Shown here piece after piece: positions 1-8,843 of a DNA stretch of 64,000 nucleotides. The position numbers were made by a program, and so were the translations under genes. This stretch comes from Mesonia mobilis DSM 19841 (GTDB taxonomy: Bacteria; Bacteroidota; Bacteroidia; Flavobacteriales; Flavobacteriaceae): positions 183,705 to 247,704 of the forward strand of contig NZ_KE384013.1 of assembly GCF_000423405.1 (NCBI RefSeq), in the 5' to 3' direction. The notes beneath the pieces are model-generated. The model saw nothing but the letters and a program-made list of their open reading frames with translations, ran no database searches and was not told the origin of the DNA. Position 1 is the stretch's first letter. The number at the start of each line of letters is the position of its first letter.

Positions 1-720
1 GCGGAAGATTATTTGCATCCGGTGTTGAAGAAAACCGTAAAACAATTAACAGAAGAAACCAAAGACACTTCTGTAATTAAAAAAACTTCTAAAAAATTAG
101 AAAAGCCGAAATTTAAACTACATCCGTTTAATTACCTGGCGATCGAAGGGAATATTGGTGCCGGTAAAACCAGTTTAGCTACGATGATCTCGCAAGATTT
201 TAAAGCAAAGATCATTACCGAACGTTTTAAAGACAATCCTTTTTTACCAAAATTCTATAAAGATCAAGCGCGTTATGCGTTTCCTTTAGAAATGTCTTTT
301 CTAGCCGATCGTTACCAGCAATTACTCGACGATATTTCGCAATACGATCTGTTTAGTGATTTTATGGTGGCCGATTACGATGTGTATAAATCGCTTATTT
401 TTGCGAAAGTAACTTTGCAGGAAGAAGAATATTCGTTGTATAAAAAGTTATTCAACATTATGTATAAAGACTTGGCTAAGCCAGATTTATACGTTTATCT
501 CTACCAAAACACCGATCGTTTGTTGCAGAATATTAAAAAACGTGGCAGAAATTACGAGCAAGATATTCCGGCAGATTATTTAGAGAACATCAATAAAGGT
601 TATCTTGATTTTATTAAAAATCAGCATCATTTAAACGTGAAAATCATCGATATCTCTGAACTCGATTTTGTGAATTTCAGAGAAGATTACCTAAAAGTTC
701 TAGAAGAAATTAATCGTTGA
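1..720 (+). CDS. FolK-deoxynucleoside kinase fusion, 3' part
   Basis: The reading frame is open to the first base of the window, so the start lies upstream. The first visible residues (HPVLKKTVKQL) resemble the end of 6-hydroxymethyl-dihydropterin pyrophosphokinase (FolK). They are followed by a Lys-rich linker and then a deoxynucleoside kinase domain with the P-loop GNIGAGKTS, an ERF motif and a late RGR/YEQ segment (KKRGRNYEQ) typical of the dNK lid. FolK-dNK fusions are known in Bacteroidota; the kinase half would phosphorylate salvaged deoxynucleosides in the cytoplasm. A TTG at 13 could be miscalled as the start, but the similarity to FolK upstream of the kinase argues for a longer protein. 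The kinase is certain; the fusion is inferred from the tail fragment. Confidence 0.8.
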   Translation, partial: AEDYLHPVLKKTVKQLTEETKDTSVIKKTSKKLEKPKFKLHPFNYLAIEGNIGAGKTSLATMISQDFKAKIITERFKDNPFLPKFYKDQARYAFPLEMSFLADRYQQLLDDISQYDLFSDFMVADYDVYKSLIFAKVTLQEEEYSLYKKLFNIMYKDLAKPDLYVYLYQNTDRLLQNIKKRGRNYEQDIPADYLENINKGYLDFIKNQHHLNVKIIDISELDFVNFREDYLKVLEEINR

Positions 721-725
721 TTTGC

Positions 726-755
726 TTGAAATTGAAGTTGAAACTGAAACTGAAT
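726..755. repeat. Hexanucleotide tract (YTGAAR), 5 units
   Basis: Five consecutive 6-bp units of the form TTGAAA/TTGAAG/CTGAAA follow the dNK stop codon. The same unit recurs at 920-931 and, as nine units, at 1712-1765, so this is a local simple-sequence family. No coding role is seen. Confidence 0.7.
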
Positions 756-860
756 TCTCTTTCATTAAATCAATTTGTCATCTTGAACGGAGTCGAAAGG
801 TTTTAATGAAAGTCAAGATGCTAGAACCTAGATTATAGACATTATTTACAATTAAAATTC

Positions 861-931
861 CTTTCCTTAAGGGAAGGTGGCTTCTGTAGCCTTAGCGAAA
901 GAAGTCGGAAGGGTGTTTTCTTGAAATTGAA
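861..931. repeat. Intergenic repeat, copy A
   Basis: About 70 bp closely matching 1649-1723. The shared order is a CCTTAAGGGAAGG hairpin, a divergent middle containing TAGCGAAA, then GGAAGGGTGTTTTC and TTGAAATTGAA. Both copies flank the methyltransferase gene. It is probably a dispersed flavobacterial intergenic element rather than a gene. Confidence 0.7.
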
Positions 932-987
932 TTTGTAATCGAATCTCCTATTCCCTTAAACCCAAAACCTAACACCTACAACCTCAC

Positions 988-1527
988 TTACTGTTGTTTT
1001 ATTTTAGCAAACAAATCCCAAACCACAACGCCGGTACTTACCGAAATATTTAAAGAATGCTTACTTCCAAATTGCGGAATTTCAATAACTCGATCGCTTT
1101 TAGAGACCACTTCTTGTTGCACACCTTTAACTTCGTTGCCAAAAACTACAGCATACGTTTTTCCTGTTTCCGGAGAAAAATCATCAAGCATCGTGGCATT
1201 TTCAGCTTGTTCAATCGCGAGAATTTCAACGTTTTCTTGCTGAAGTTTTTTCATTACATCCAAGGTGTTTTCAGCATATTCCCAAGTCACGGTTTCGGTG
1301 GCGCCCAAAGCGGTTTTATGAATATCTTTATGTGGCGGAGTTGCGGTAATTCCGCAGAGGTAAATTTTTTCAATTAAAAAAGCATCGGCCGTTCTAAATA
1401 CCGAACCAATATTATTTAAACTTCTAATGTTGTCTAAAATAATAATGAGCGGAGTTTTAGCTGAATTTTTAAATTCTTCAACACTCTTACGCTCGAGTTC
1501 GCTGTTTTTTAATTTTCGATGTTCCAT
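988..1527 (-). CDS. SpoU/TrmH family RNA 2'-O-methyltransferase
   Basis: A 179-aa SPOUT-class methyltransferase that would move a methyl group from SAM to a ribose 2'-OH of tRNA or rRNA. The three SpoU motifs are present in order: NIGSVFRTADAF (motif 1, with the catalytic-type Arg) near residue 40, VVFGNEVKGV (motif 2) near 127, and IPQFGSKHSLNISVSTGVV (motif 3, trefoil knot) near 150. It lacks the N-terminal substrate-binding domain of RlmB and is at the short end of the family, so the exact RNA target cannot be assigned. It is monocistronic and bordered on both sides by repeat-bearing spacers. Confidence 0.9.
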   Translation of the reverse strand: MEHRKLKNSELERKSVEEFKNSAKTPLIIILDNIRSLNNIGSVFRTADAFLIEKIYLCGITATPPHKDIHKTALGATETVTWEYAENTLDVMKKLQQENVEILAIEQAENATMLDDFSPETGKTYAVVFGNEVKGVQQEVVSKSDRVIEIPQFGSKHSLNISVSTGVVVWDLFAKIKQQ

Positions 1528-1648
1528 AGCTGCAAAAATATAAAAAAGAAAATGCAGCCCAACGAAAGCTGCATTTTTAGATTTTTGATCAGTAAGAAAT
1601 TAGATTTTAGAATCTAGACTTTAGACCTCTTTTTTTCAATAAACCGTT

Positions 1649-1765
1649 CCTTCCCTTAAGAGGGAAGGTGACTTTTGAAGCGATAGCGAAAAAAGTTGGA
1701 AGGGTGTTTTCTTGAAATTGAAATTGAAGTTGAAACTGAAATTGAAGTTGAAACTGAAACTGAAA
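1649..1765. repeat. Intergenic repeat copy B with 9-unit hexanucleotide tract
   Basis: The second copy of the 861-931 element (1649-1723) runs straight into nine YTGAAR units (1712-1765). Read in the plus direction the tract encodes alternating Lys and Leu, which creates a spurious ORF antisense to the aldo/keto reductase. Unit number differs from the 726-755 tract (9 versus 5), suggesting slippage. Confidence 0.75.
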
Positions 1766-1797
1766 TCAAAAAGTCTTGAGTCTTGTTTCAAAAAAAA

Positions 1798-2817
1798 CTA
1801 CAATTCCCGATCAACTTTAGTCACATCAAGCATCCAACCCGGGTATTCGCGTTCGAGCTTGCTTACTTTTTCTAATTTTTCAAAATCGTCTTTAGAGAAT
1901 TCAATTTTTGAAGCGTTTAGGTTCTCTTCGAGTTGTTCTGTTTTTTTAGCTCCGACAATCACGGTAGAAACGGCTTTTTGTTTTAAAAGCCAGGCAATAG
2001 AAAGTTGCGCCATCGAAACCCCGTTTTCTTTTGCCATTGGGCGTAACACGTCGATAATATTAAAAGCGCGTTCTTCATTTACCGGCGGAAAATCGAAATT
2101 ATCTCGTCGGCCTCCCGATTTTTTCTTGCTGTTTCGATCGTATTTTCCGCTTAATAAACCTCCGGCTAACGGACTCCAAACCATTAAACCTACTTGTTGG
2201 TCTTCTAATAAAGGTATAATTTCTCGCTCTAAATCTCTGCCGGCAAGCGTGTAGTAAGCTTGTAGAGAATTAAAACGTTCTAAATTATTGTAGTAACTGT
2301 AATCTAAAGCTTTCATTAATTGCCAAGCGGCAACATTACTTGCGCCAATATATCTTACTTTACCGCTTCTTACTAAATCGTCTAACGCACGTAGGGTTTC
2401 ATCGATCGGAGTGATCGGGTCGTTAGAATGTATTTGGTATAGATCGATATAATCGGTGTCTAAGCGTTTTAAGCTTGCTTCAACCTGATCGATAATATGC
2501 TTGCGGCTTAAGCCTTTTTGGTTAGGTTTTTCGCCCATCGTCCCGCGAACTTTAGTCGCTAAAATTAACTCGTCACGAGAAATTCCTAAGTGTTTAATGG
2601 CTTTACCGGTCATTTCTTCAGAAATCCCTTCAGAATAAACATTAGCAGTATCGATAAAGTTAACTCCTGCATCGATGGCTTGGGTTACTAAAGCATCGGC
2701 ACCTTTTTGGTCAACGCCGCCAACGGCTGCAAATTTTCCTTTGGCACCAAAAGTCATCGTTCCTAAGCAAATTTCAGAAACCCAAAGTCCGGTTTTTCCT
2801 AGTAAATTATATTTCAT
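1798..2817 (-). CDS. Aldo/keto reductase
   Basis: A 339-aa cytosolic NADPH-dependent oxidoreductase with a TIM-barrel fold. The family tetrad is visible: Asp and Tyr in DTANVYSEG (about residues 56-64), Lys in LATKVRG (about 89) and His in YQIHSND (about 128). The C-terminal VIVGAKKTEQLEEN matches the NADP-binding segment of the family. It most resembles the AKR group of general stress or aldehyde reductases; the natural substrate is unknown. Start is the ATG at 2817. It is transcribed alone and divergently from mutS. Confidence 0.9.
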   Translation of the reverse strand: MKYNLLGKTGLWVSEICLGTMTFGAKGKFAAVGGVDQKGADALVTQAIDAGVNFIDTANVYSEGISEEMTGKAIKHLGISRDELILATKVRGTMGEKPNQKGLSRKHIIDQVEASLKRLDTDYIDLYQIHSNDPITPIDETLRALDDLVRSGKVRYIGASNVAAWQLMKALDYSYYNNLERFNSLQAYYTLAGRDLEREIIPLLEDQQVGLMVWSPLAGGLLSGKYDRNSKKKSGGRRDNFDFPPVNEERAFNIIDVLRPMAKENGVSMAQLSIAWLLKQKAVSTVIVGAKKTEQLEENLNASKIEFSKDDFEKLEKVSKLEREYPGWMLDVTKVDREL

Positions 2818-2956
2818 ATTAGATCGTTTTTACAAAAATACTGAATTCTGAAATTTTAAGATCGGAGTGTTTAAAAGTTTGCATAAGTATTTCCTGCGGA
2901 AGTTTACAAAAAATAGTAGAATTATTATTTTTAACCAGTCTTAAAAACTTACCGAT

Positions 2957-5584
2957 TTGTCTGCAAAAAAAGCCGCAAAAGTTACTCCGTTAATGAAACA
3001 GTACAACGCTATTAAAGCGAAGTACCCCGATGCGATGTTATTGTTTCGGGTGGGAGATTTTTACGAAACCTTTGGTGAAGATGCTGTAAAGGCAGCCAAG
3101 ATCTTAAATATCGTACTCACCAATCGTAATAATGGCGGTGAGCGGTCTGAGCTGGCAGGTTTTCCGCATCACTCCTTAAATACATATTTACCAAAATTGG
3201 TAAAAGCCGGGCAACGTGTGGCGATTTGCGATCAGTTAGAAGATCCTAAACAAACCAAAACCATCGTAAAACGTGGCGTGACAGAATTGGTAACTCCCGG
3301 TGTTGCGCTAAACGATGAAGTTTTACAAAGCAAGACCAATAACTTTTTATGTGCTATTCACGTAGGTAAAAAAAATTACGGAGTCGGGTTTTTAGATGTA
3401 TCGACCGGAGAGTTTTTAACCGCTCAGGGCAATGCAGAATATGTCGATAAGTTGTTGCAAAATTTTAGTCCGAGTGAAGTTTTAATTCCGAAGAAATTTA
3501 AAAAACAGTTTACCGAGCAATTTGGTTCAGATTTTCATACGTATTACTTAGAAGATTGGATTTTTCAGCCCGATTATGCGCACGAAACTTTAAATACGCA
3601 TTTTCAGACCAACTCTTTAAAAGGTTTTGGGATCGAGCAATTAGAAGAAGGCATTATTGCTTCGGGGGCGATCTTATATTATTTAAGTGAAACACAACAT
3701 CACAAATTGCAACACATTACTTCTATTGCCAGAATTGCGGAAGAAGAATATGTGTGGATGGATCGTTTTACCATTCGAAATTTAGAATTGTATCACGCCA
3801 AAGACCAGCACGCGGTTACGCTTTTAAATGTTATCGATAAAACCATTTCGCCAATGGGCGGAAGAATGTTGAAACGTTGGTTGGCGCTTCCGCTTAAAAA
3901 TACTGAAAAGATTGCGCAGCGTCATCAAGTCGTTAATTATTTTATGAAGCATCTTACGCTTCAGCAAAACATTCAGCAACACATCAAGCAAATTGGTGAT
4001 CTGGAGCGCTTGATCTCTAAAGTAGCGACGCAAAAAATTAATCCGCGAGAAGTTGTTCAGCTTAAAAATTCGCTGAATGCGATCGTGCCTATCAAGCAAA
4101 TTATTTCAGAAACCGATAGCGAAGCCTTAAAAGTTTTAGGTGAAAATTTACACGCTTGCGATTTACTTCGAAATAAAATTGAAGAATGTCTGCACGACGA
4201 AGCTCCGGTAAATATTGTGAAAGGAAATGCGGTAGCACCCGGTTTTTCTGAAGAATTAGACGAGCTGCGACAAATTGCTTTTTCGGGTAAAGATTACCTC
4301 GATAAAATGGTCGAGCGAGAAGTAGAAGCAACAGGGATTACCAGTTTGAAAATAGCCAGCAATAATGTGTTTGGCTACTATATAGAAGTTAGAAATACGC
4401 ATAAAGATAAAGTTCCTGAAACTTGGGTAAGAAAGCAAACGCTCGTAAGTTCTGAGCGTTACATTACTGAAGAATTAAAAGAATACGAAGCCAAAATTCT
4501 AGGAGCCGAAGAGAAAATTCATGTATTAGAGCAAGAAATTTTTCAGAAGTTAATTAGTTGGATCAACGATTATATTAAATCGGTGCAGCAAAATGCGATC
4601 CTTGTTGGGCGTATCGATTGTTTATGTTCGTTTGCGCAATTGGCCTTAGAAGAAAACTATTGCATGCCGCAAATTACCGATGGTTATGAGCTGAACATTC
4701 ACGAAGGTCGCCATCCTGTGATCGAAAAGCAATTGCCGGTAGGAGAAGCGTATATTACAAACGATATTCAGTTAGATCGAGAAGAACAGCAGATCGTGAT
4801 GATCACCGGACCCAATATGAGTGGTAAATCGGCTATTTTGCGTCAAACTGCGTTGATCGTTCTCCTAGCTCAGATGGGAAGTTTTGTGCCCGCTAAAACT
4901 GCAGAAATTGGTTTGGTCGATAAAATATTTACCAGAGTAGGAGCGAGCGATAACATTAGTATGGGTGAATCGACGTTTATGGTCGAGATGAATGAGACTG
5001 CCAACATCTTAAATAACATTTCTAATCGTAGTTTGGTGTTGTTAGATGAAATTGGTCGCGGTACGAGTACTTACGACGGGATTTCGATCGCGTGGGCAAT
5101 TAGCGAGTATCTGCATGAGCATCCGGCAAAACCGAAAACACTTTTTGCAACGCATTACCACGAGTTAAATGAAATGACGCAAACCTTTACGCGCATTAAA
5201 AATTATAATGTTTCGGTAAAAGAATTAAAAGATAACGTATTATTTCTGCGGAAGCTCATCCCGGGCGGTAGCGAACATAGTTTTGGGATTCACGTAGCGA
5301 AAATGGCAGGAATGCCACAGCAAGTTTTGCATCGCGCCAATAAGATCTTAAAAAAGCTGGAAAAGTCTCACGGAAGTGAAGAATTGAGCGGAAAATTAAA
5401 AGAAGCGGCAGAACAAGAACCACAGCTAAGTTTTTTTCAGTTAGACGATCCTTTGCTGCAAGAAATTAAAGAAGAAATTTTACATACTGATATTGATACA
5501 CTTACGCCGGTGGAAGCCTTGATGAAGTTGAATGAAATTAAGCGAATGTTACAGCCGGCGAAACCTGAAGCAAAAAAAGTTTGA
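2957..5584 (+). CDS. mutS: DNA mismatch repair protein MutS
   Basis: An 875-aa protein of normal MutS length that recognises mismatches and small loops and starts methyl-independent mismatch repair with MutL. The N-terminal mismatch-binding Phe-x-Glu is seen in DFYETF (about residue 36). The C-terminal ABC-type ATPase carries Walker [10 protein letters not shown] (about 618) and Walker [15 protein letters not shown] (about 695), followed by the ATHYHEL switch. The start is a TTG at 2957: an in-frame TAA lies 15 bp upstream and the first ATG would remove 11 residues ([11 protein letters not shown]) that look native. The last 100 residues form the clamp-binding and tetramerisation tail. Confidence 0.97.
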   Translation: MSAKKAAKVTPLMKQYNAIKAKYPDAMLLFRVGDFYETFGEDAVKAAKILNIVLTNRNNGGERSELAGFPHHSLNTYLPKLVKAGQRVAICDQLEDPKQTKTIVKRGVTELVTPGVALNDEVLQSKTNNFLCAIHVGKKNYGVGFLDVSTGEFLTAQGNAEYVDKLLQNFSPSEVLIPKKFKKQFTEQFGSDFHTYYLEDWIFQPDYAHETLNTHFQTNSLKGFGIEQLEEGIIASGAILYYLSETQHHKLQHITSIARIAEEEYVWMDRFTIRNLELYHAKDQHAVTLLNVIDKTISPMGGRMLKRWLALPLKNTEKIAQRHQVVNYFMKHLTLQQNIQQHIKQIGDLERLISKVATQKINPREVVQLKNSLNAIVPIKQIISETDSEALKVLGENLHACDLLRNKIEECLHDEAPVNIVKGNAVAPGFSEELDELRQIAFSGKDYLDKMVEREVEATGITSLKIASNNVFGYYIEVRNTHKDKVPETWVRKQTLVSSERYITEELKEYEAKILGAEEKIHVLEQEIFQKLISWINDYIKSVQQNAILVGRIDCLCSFAQLALEENYCMPQITDGYELNIHEGRHPVIEKQLPVGEAYITNDIQLDREEQQIVMITGPNMSGKSAILRQTALIVLLAQMGSFVPAKTAEIGLVDKIFTRVGASDNISMGESTFMVEMNETANILNNISNRSLVLLDEIGRGTSTYDGISIAWAISEYLHEHPAKPKTLFATHYHELNEMTQTFTRIKNYNVSVKELKDNVLFLRKLIPGGSEHSFGIHVAKMAGMPQQVLHRANKILKKLEKSHGSEELSGKLKEAAEQEPQLSFFQLDDPLLQEIKEEILHTDIDTLTPVEALMKLNEIKRMLQPAKPEAKKV

Positions 5585-5601
5585 TTTTTTTTGCAAAAAA
5601 G

Positions 5602-5632
5602 TTTGGGTGTATGAAGAAAAGGATTAAATTTG
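5602..5632 (+). promoter_or_regulatory. Bacteroidota-type promoter of the tRNA-Gly/tRNA-Leu operon
   Basis: TTTG at 5602-5605, a 19 bp spacer, then TAAATTTG at 5625-5632 fit the -33/-7 consensus used by the Bacteroidota primary sigma factor. The tRNA-Glu operon at 44.8 kb has the same spacing and an almost identical leader after the -7 box (GCATCCGCATTT). Confidence 0.8.
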
Positions 5633-5673
5633 CATCCGCATTTGAGCAACAACGTTCTTAAACATAGCTTAAC

Positions 5674-5746
5674 GCGAAAATAGCTCAGTTGGTAGAGCGC
5701 CACCTTGCCAAGGTGGAGGTCGCGGGTTCGAATCCCGTTTTTCGCT
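5674..5746 (+). tRNA. tRNA-Gly (GCC)
   Basis: Cloverleaf seen by eye: acceptor GCGAAAA/TTTTCGC, D-arm GCTCAGTTGGTAGAGC, anticodon arm CCACC-TTGCCAA-GGTGG giving anticodon GCC, T-arm with GGTTCGAATCC, discriminator T. The CCA end is not encoded. Co-transcribed with the following tRNA-Leu. Confidence 0.97.
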
Positions 5747-5785
5747 CTGAGTAGACAAGTCTAAATATTATTTAAAAATATATAG

Positions 5786-5869
5786 GCTCGGGTGGTGGAA
5801 TTGGTAGACACGTTGGACTTAAAATCCAATGAACATTAGTTCGTACGGGTTCAAGTCCCGTCCCGAGTA
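5786..5869 (+). tRNA. tRNA-Leu (TAA)
   Basis: A class II tRNA of about 84 nt with a long variable arm. Acceptor GCTCGGG/CCCGAGT (G-U at the first pair), anticodon stem TTGGA/TCCAA with loop CTTAAAA, anticodon TAA, T-arm GGTTCAAGTCC. Its 3' 20 nt are the start of the 68 bp repeat that bounds the integrated element, so this gene is the integration target and remains intact. Confidence 0.97.
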
Positions 5870-5917
5870 CTTTAACCCTCTTTAATCTTACGATTTTAGA
5901 GGGTTTTTTGTTTTTAG
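5850..5917. repeat. attL: left 68 bp direct repeat
   Basis: Identical over 68 bp to 11640-11707. It contains the 3' 20 nt of tRNA-Leu and the downstream terminator hairpin. The crossover should lie inside this identity block. Confidence 0.92.
5874..5909 (+). terminator. Rho-independent terminator after tRNA-Leu
   Basis: AACCCTC and GAGGGTT form a 7 bp stem followed by a T-run. It lies within the attachment repeat, so the same terminator is duplicated at 11664-11699 and also insulates the far end of the element. Confidence 0.85.
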
Positions 5918-5927
5918 TTATCAAGTA

Positions 5928-5946
5928 TGTACGCTAATCTGTACGC
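5928..5946. promoter_or_regulatory. Left arm-type repeats TGTACGC x2
   Basis: Two direct TGTACGC copies with a 12 bp period lie just inside attL. The right end has two copies with an 11 bp period and a third inverted core. Placement near both ends fits integrase arm-binding sites; this is inferred. Confidence 0.55.
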
Positions 5947-6068
5947 AACATTAAAATTAAGAGCAATTTTAAATGATTCTACTTAAAATTTTTATTTCAA
6001 AAGTGAAGTTTTACTAAGTTTAGATTCTCAATCTTAGAATTAATTTTATAAGTTAAACTTGCAGTTAT

Positions 6069-6410
6069 TTAGGTGCTTAAATTTATTCCGTTTCCTAAAT
6101 TAATTATATTGATAGGTTTTTCTAATTTCTGTAAAGTTTCAATATTCGGTATTGGTGCTGAAACTTCGTTATCTTCACTAAAATCTATAAAATTAACGTG
6201 TATTAAATTGGGTAATAAATTTTCTAAGTCTTCAGTTTTATAAAATCGTTTTCCTTTAACTGTATCATAATCAATTTTTCCCTTTACAACCTCATCGCCA
6301 ATACCACGATAAAAATAACCCTTTGCGCTTTCATTATGAGTAAAAAAAATATAGGCTTTACTAATGTCTTCAATTTCTTGTAACAATTTTAATTCTTGCT
6401 TAATTTCCAT
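6069..6410 (-). CDS. Hypothetical protein, 113 aa (element)
   Basis: Not recognised. It is a mostly soluble, mixed alpha/beta-looking protein with an N-terminal amphipathic helix (EIKQELKLLQEIEDISKAY) and an acidic stretch near residue 80. No signal peptide or membrane segment is seen. It is the last gene before attL and its start overlaps the stop of the upstream gene by 11 bp, so the two are probably translated from one message. Function unknown. Confidence 0.65.
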   Translation of the reverse strand: MEIKQELKLLQEIEDISKAYIFFTHNESAKGYFYRGIGDEVVKGKIDYDTVKGKRFYKTEDLENLLPNLIHVNFIDFSEDNEVSAPIPNIETLQKLEKPINIINLGNGINLST

Positions 6411-6714
6411 TTTCTTGTATTTTTTTACTTAGTTCTTTAATACGCTCATGGCGTTCTTGTGGTGTCATATTTAAAATATCTTCCAGTTTGTTCGTTGCCT
6501 TTAATTCCGTTCGGTTTAATTTAGGTAGTGAGTATTCCAATAACTTAGTAAACGTGTCTATACGTTCCTTTGGTGTTAGTTCCCGTAAGTCTTGTAATAT
6601 TTGCTCCCATTGCTCACTAAGTAGGTTTTCTATCTTTTCCCTTAGTTGCTTAGTGTCTTTGTTTGGTGTTCCTTTTTTTCGTCCCCCGTATTTTTTGCCT
6701 GTTGTATTTGCCAT
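6400..6714 (-). CDS. Small basic protein with GGRKKGTPNK motif (element)
   Basis: A 104-aa protein starting with a Gly/Lys/Arg-rich GGRKKGTPNK motif of the kind found near the N-terminus of many phage- and element-encoded small proteins, where it may act like an AT-hook. The remainder is predicted helical (QLREKIENLLSEQWEQILQ) and ends with TPQERHERIKELSKKI. Similar short proteins occur in Bacteroidota mobile elements and sometimes beside terminase genes, but no terminase large subunit is present here. A DNA-binding role is inferred only from the basic motif. Confidence 0.7.
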   Translation of the reverse strand: MANTTGKKYGGRKKGTPNKDTKQLREKIENLLSEQWEQILQDLRELTPKERIDTFTKLLEYSLPKLNRTELKATNKLEDILNMTPQERHERIKELSKKIQENGN

Positions 6715-6747
6715 AACTATTATTAACTATTTTAGTTTAAACCATTT

Positions 6748-7986
6748 TTAAAATAAAGTAGGTTGTTTAAGATTATGTTTTTCAATGTTATTAAAATACC
6801 TATTCCGTACTTGTTTAGATAATTTAGAATAAATACTTTTTTCATATCTGTTTGCTTTCCCTGTAAGTAAGGTTTCAATTAGAAAATTATAATAGGTTGG
6901 ATTTTCTTTTTCTAATACTTTAAACCCTGTATTTGAAAGTAAAAAACTATCTTCTTTTTGTACTGAAATATCTACTCCAGTAATTGGGCAAATTCGATCT
7001 TTTTTTTGACTGCTTTTTTTTGAGGTGTTAGGCGTAATGTTTAACCCTATACTTGAAGTGTTAATTGTTACGCCATTGGGTTTTTTGAAAAGTCGGTTAA
7101 TAGTTACGCCTTTTAGGTTAATTTCTCGCCTAATTTTTTGGTGTAAATTCTTAGAATAATTCATTATAAAACCTTTCAATTTCTTTTTATGCTTATCTCT
7201 ATTTTTCGGCTTCAAATTATAAAGCCAGTATCTAGGATTAGAATAGTTGTTTAAGGTTTCTTTTTGGCGTTTTGTGAAGTTCTTTTTGTTAATTGTATAA
7301 TCGTAGTAAACCACCTCATCAAAACGTTTTAAAAGTGATTTTAACGCATTTTCTAAGGTTCTTTGGTTAATGTCTTCAAAGGTTTTAATATTTAAATTTT
7401 TAAGGTACTCGGCTTTAGTTACTTTTAGTTCAACTCTTACGGTATGTTTACTAATTCCGAATTGTCCAGACTTATTATAAATTTTAATGAAGTATTGTTG
7501 GTGTTCAACTTGTGCGAAATTATTTTCAAAACGATATTCAAAGTTTTTACCATTATGGTATAATAACCCTTTTAGAAATAGTTTAGGTTCAAAATTTGGC
7601 TGTGTATTTACGCCAAACTCTATGTTTTGAAATTGCATTTGTTGAGGTTCGCAATCAAATAATACTTCTAAATGCGTTCTTACTTCTAAGATTTGACTAA
7701 TTGTAAACTGGTTGCCGTTAAACCCTTTGTAAGTTTCCTTTTGCTTCTCGTTATAATTAGGGGCTTTTTGGTTTTTTATTGAATTGTAAAGTTTATGTAT
7801 GCTGCCCGAAAATAAAATTAAACCACTATCATAAATTACGATCTTACAAAAGTGATAGTATGCTGTGTGCTTAGTAGATAAAACGCCTGTTTTTTCTGAA
7901 ACTTCAGTTTTAAATTCCAGTTGTGGCAAATTATACAACCGTTTAAGGTCGATACCTAGTAATAATATTTTAGTGAAATCAATCAA
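6748..7986 (-). CDS. Possible phage/plasmid replication initiator (element)
   Basis: A 412-aa protein with an N-terminal half rich in beta strands (SGLILFSGSIHKLYN, QNIEFGVN, FIKIYNKSGQ, HTVRVELKV) that resembles in layout the II/X family of rolling-circle initiators of filamentous phages and small plasmids. The C-terminus has a Cys-containing CPITGVDISVQKED block and a basic helical tail. No textbook HUH or Tyr motif can be asserted by eye, so the function is tentative. GVTIN occurs twice near residues 293 and 307. The start is a TTG at 7986: an in-frame TAA lies 15 bp upstream. It is followed by the two small genes in the same direction. Confidence 0.7.
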   Translation of the reverse strand: MIDFTKILLLGIDLKRLYNLPQLEFKTEVSEKTGVLSTKHTAYYHFCKIVIYDSGLILFSGSIHKLYNSIKNQKAPNYNEKQKETYKGFNGNQFTISQILEVRTHLEVLFDCEPQQMQFQNIEFGVNTQPNFEPKLFLKGLLYHNGKNFEYRFENNFAQVEHQQYFIKIYNKSGQFGISKHTVRVELKVTKAEYLKNLNIKTFEDINQRTLENALKSLLKRFDEVVYYDYTINKKNFTKRQKETLNNYSNPRYWLYNLKPKNRDKHKKKLKGFIMNYSKNLHQKIRREINLKGVTINRLFKKPNGVTINTSSIGLNITPNTSKKSSQKKDRICPITGVDISVQKEDSFLLSNTGFKVLEKENPTYYNFLIETLLTGKANRYEKSIYSKLSKQVRNRYFNNIEKHNLKQPTLF

Positions 7987-8052
7987 AAGAAAATCTTATA
8001 TTTGTGAATAGGTAATGCGTTGCCAGTATTGCCAACATTTGAACAAAATAAA

Positions 8053-8079
8053 AGAGGGGTTGAACGCCCTCTTTTTTTG
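8053..8079. terminator. Bidirectional-looking terminator inside the element
   Basis: AGAGGG (8053-8058) and CCCTCT (8067-8072) form a 6 bp stem with A-run and T-run flanks. It lies directly downstream of the 138-aa gene on the minus strand and should separate it from the initiator-like gene. Confidence 0.75.
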
Positions 8080-8080
8080 T

Positions 8081-8497
8081 TTATAAACCTTTTTTAATAA
8101 GTTGTTGTAGTTCTTCTTTGTTCTGTGTGTAAAAGTCGTTGTAAACGTCTATGATTAACTTTTTAGCATTTTCATAGAAATAGAATAGAAGTAGATTAGT
8201 AGGCTTTATTTTTCCCTTTTGTTTTACAGGTATATCGCCATAATAAACCATTGGCGTTGAGGTTGGTTTAAGTCCTGTAATTGCTTTACTCCATTTCTTT
8301 TGGTTGGTATCTTTTCCTTTTAGCCAGTAGTCAACATCTTTGGCTTTAGAAAATTTACGGTCTTTAGAAATGTTAATCATCTCATTTAATTGGCGGTTGC
8401 CGTTTGCAACCTCAACAATTAAATAATGTTTTACTTCTTTGTAACGTTCGGGGTTTTGCACCTCGTAAACGTGGCGTATTGGTGTGTGCGTTGCCAT
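8081..8497 (-). CDS. Hypothetical protein, 138 aa (element)
   Basis: Not recognised. The protein is basic, soluble and without signal peptide. It has a central KDVDYWLKGKDTNQKKWSK segment and a C-terminal helical part ending in ELQQLIKKGL. Its start lies 5 bp below the stop of the excisionase-type HTH gene, so the two form a two-gene unit ended by the terminator at 8053-8079. A role in excision or copy control is possible from position only. Confidence 0.7.
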   Translation of the reverse strand: MATHTPIRHVYEVQNPERYKEVKHYLIVEVANGNRQLNEMINISKDRKFSKAKDVDYWLKGKDTNQKKWSKAITGLKPTSTPMVYYGDIPVKQKGKIKPTNLLLFYFYENAKKLIIDVYNDFYTQNKEELQQLIKKGL

Positions 8498-8502
8498 TGG
8501 TT

Positions 8503-8772
8503 TTAGTTTTGAAGTTCTACAAATGCGCTTTCTACTTCTTTACGTTTATAGTAAACACGTGCGCCAATACCAATGGGTTTTAAGATACCCTTTTTGCTCC
8601 AGTTGTGAACGGTGCTAATATCTACACTAAGCATTTTTGCGACCTCGTTACGGGTTAAATACTTAGTAGGTTCTTTGGGTTTAAACTCCTTTTTGAGTTC
8701 TTGAAGTTGTTGTTTGATGCTTGCAAGGTCTTGCAATACATTTTCGGGTAAGGTAATTTGTAAAGTTTGCAT
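8503..8772 (-). CDS. Excisionase-type helix-turn-helix protein (element)
   Basis: An 89-aa protein with a coiled-coil-like N-terminus (LASIKQQLQELKKEFK) and a C-terminal MerR-like winged helix of the HTH_17 class: YLTRNEVAKMLSVDISTVHNWSKKGIL, then the wing PIGIGARVYYKRKEVE. Proteins of this size and fold act as recombination directionality factors or small regulators in Bacteroides integrative elements. Here it lies between the RteC-like gene and the initiator-like gene, which fits an Xis role. Excisionase and simple transcription regulator cannot be told apart from sequence. Confidence 0.85.
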   Translation of the reverse strand: MQTLQITLPENVLQDLASIKQQLQELKKEFKPKEPTKYLTRNEVAKMLSVDISTVHNWSKKGILKPIGIGARVYYKRKEVESAFVELQN

Positions 8773-8843
8773 AACGATTTGTTTTAATGTTATGCAACAA
8801 ATATCTATTTGGTTCTTTCTGTTTAACGGTAAGTTACGTTTAC

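Noticed and set aside
1712-2254. A 180-aa plus-strand ORF starting with Lys-Leu repeats
   Set aside because: Its start is the hexanucleotide tract and the rest is antisense to the well-supported aldo/keto reductase.
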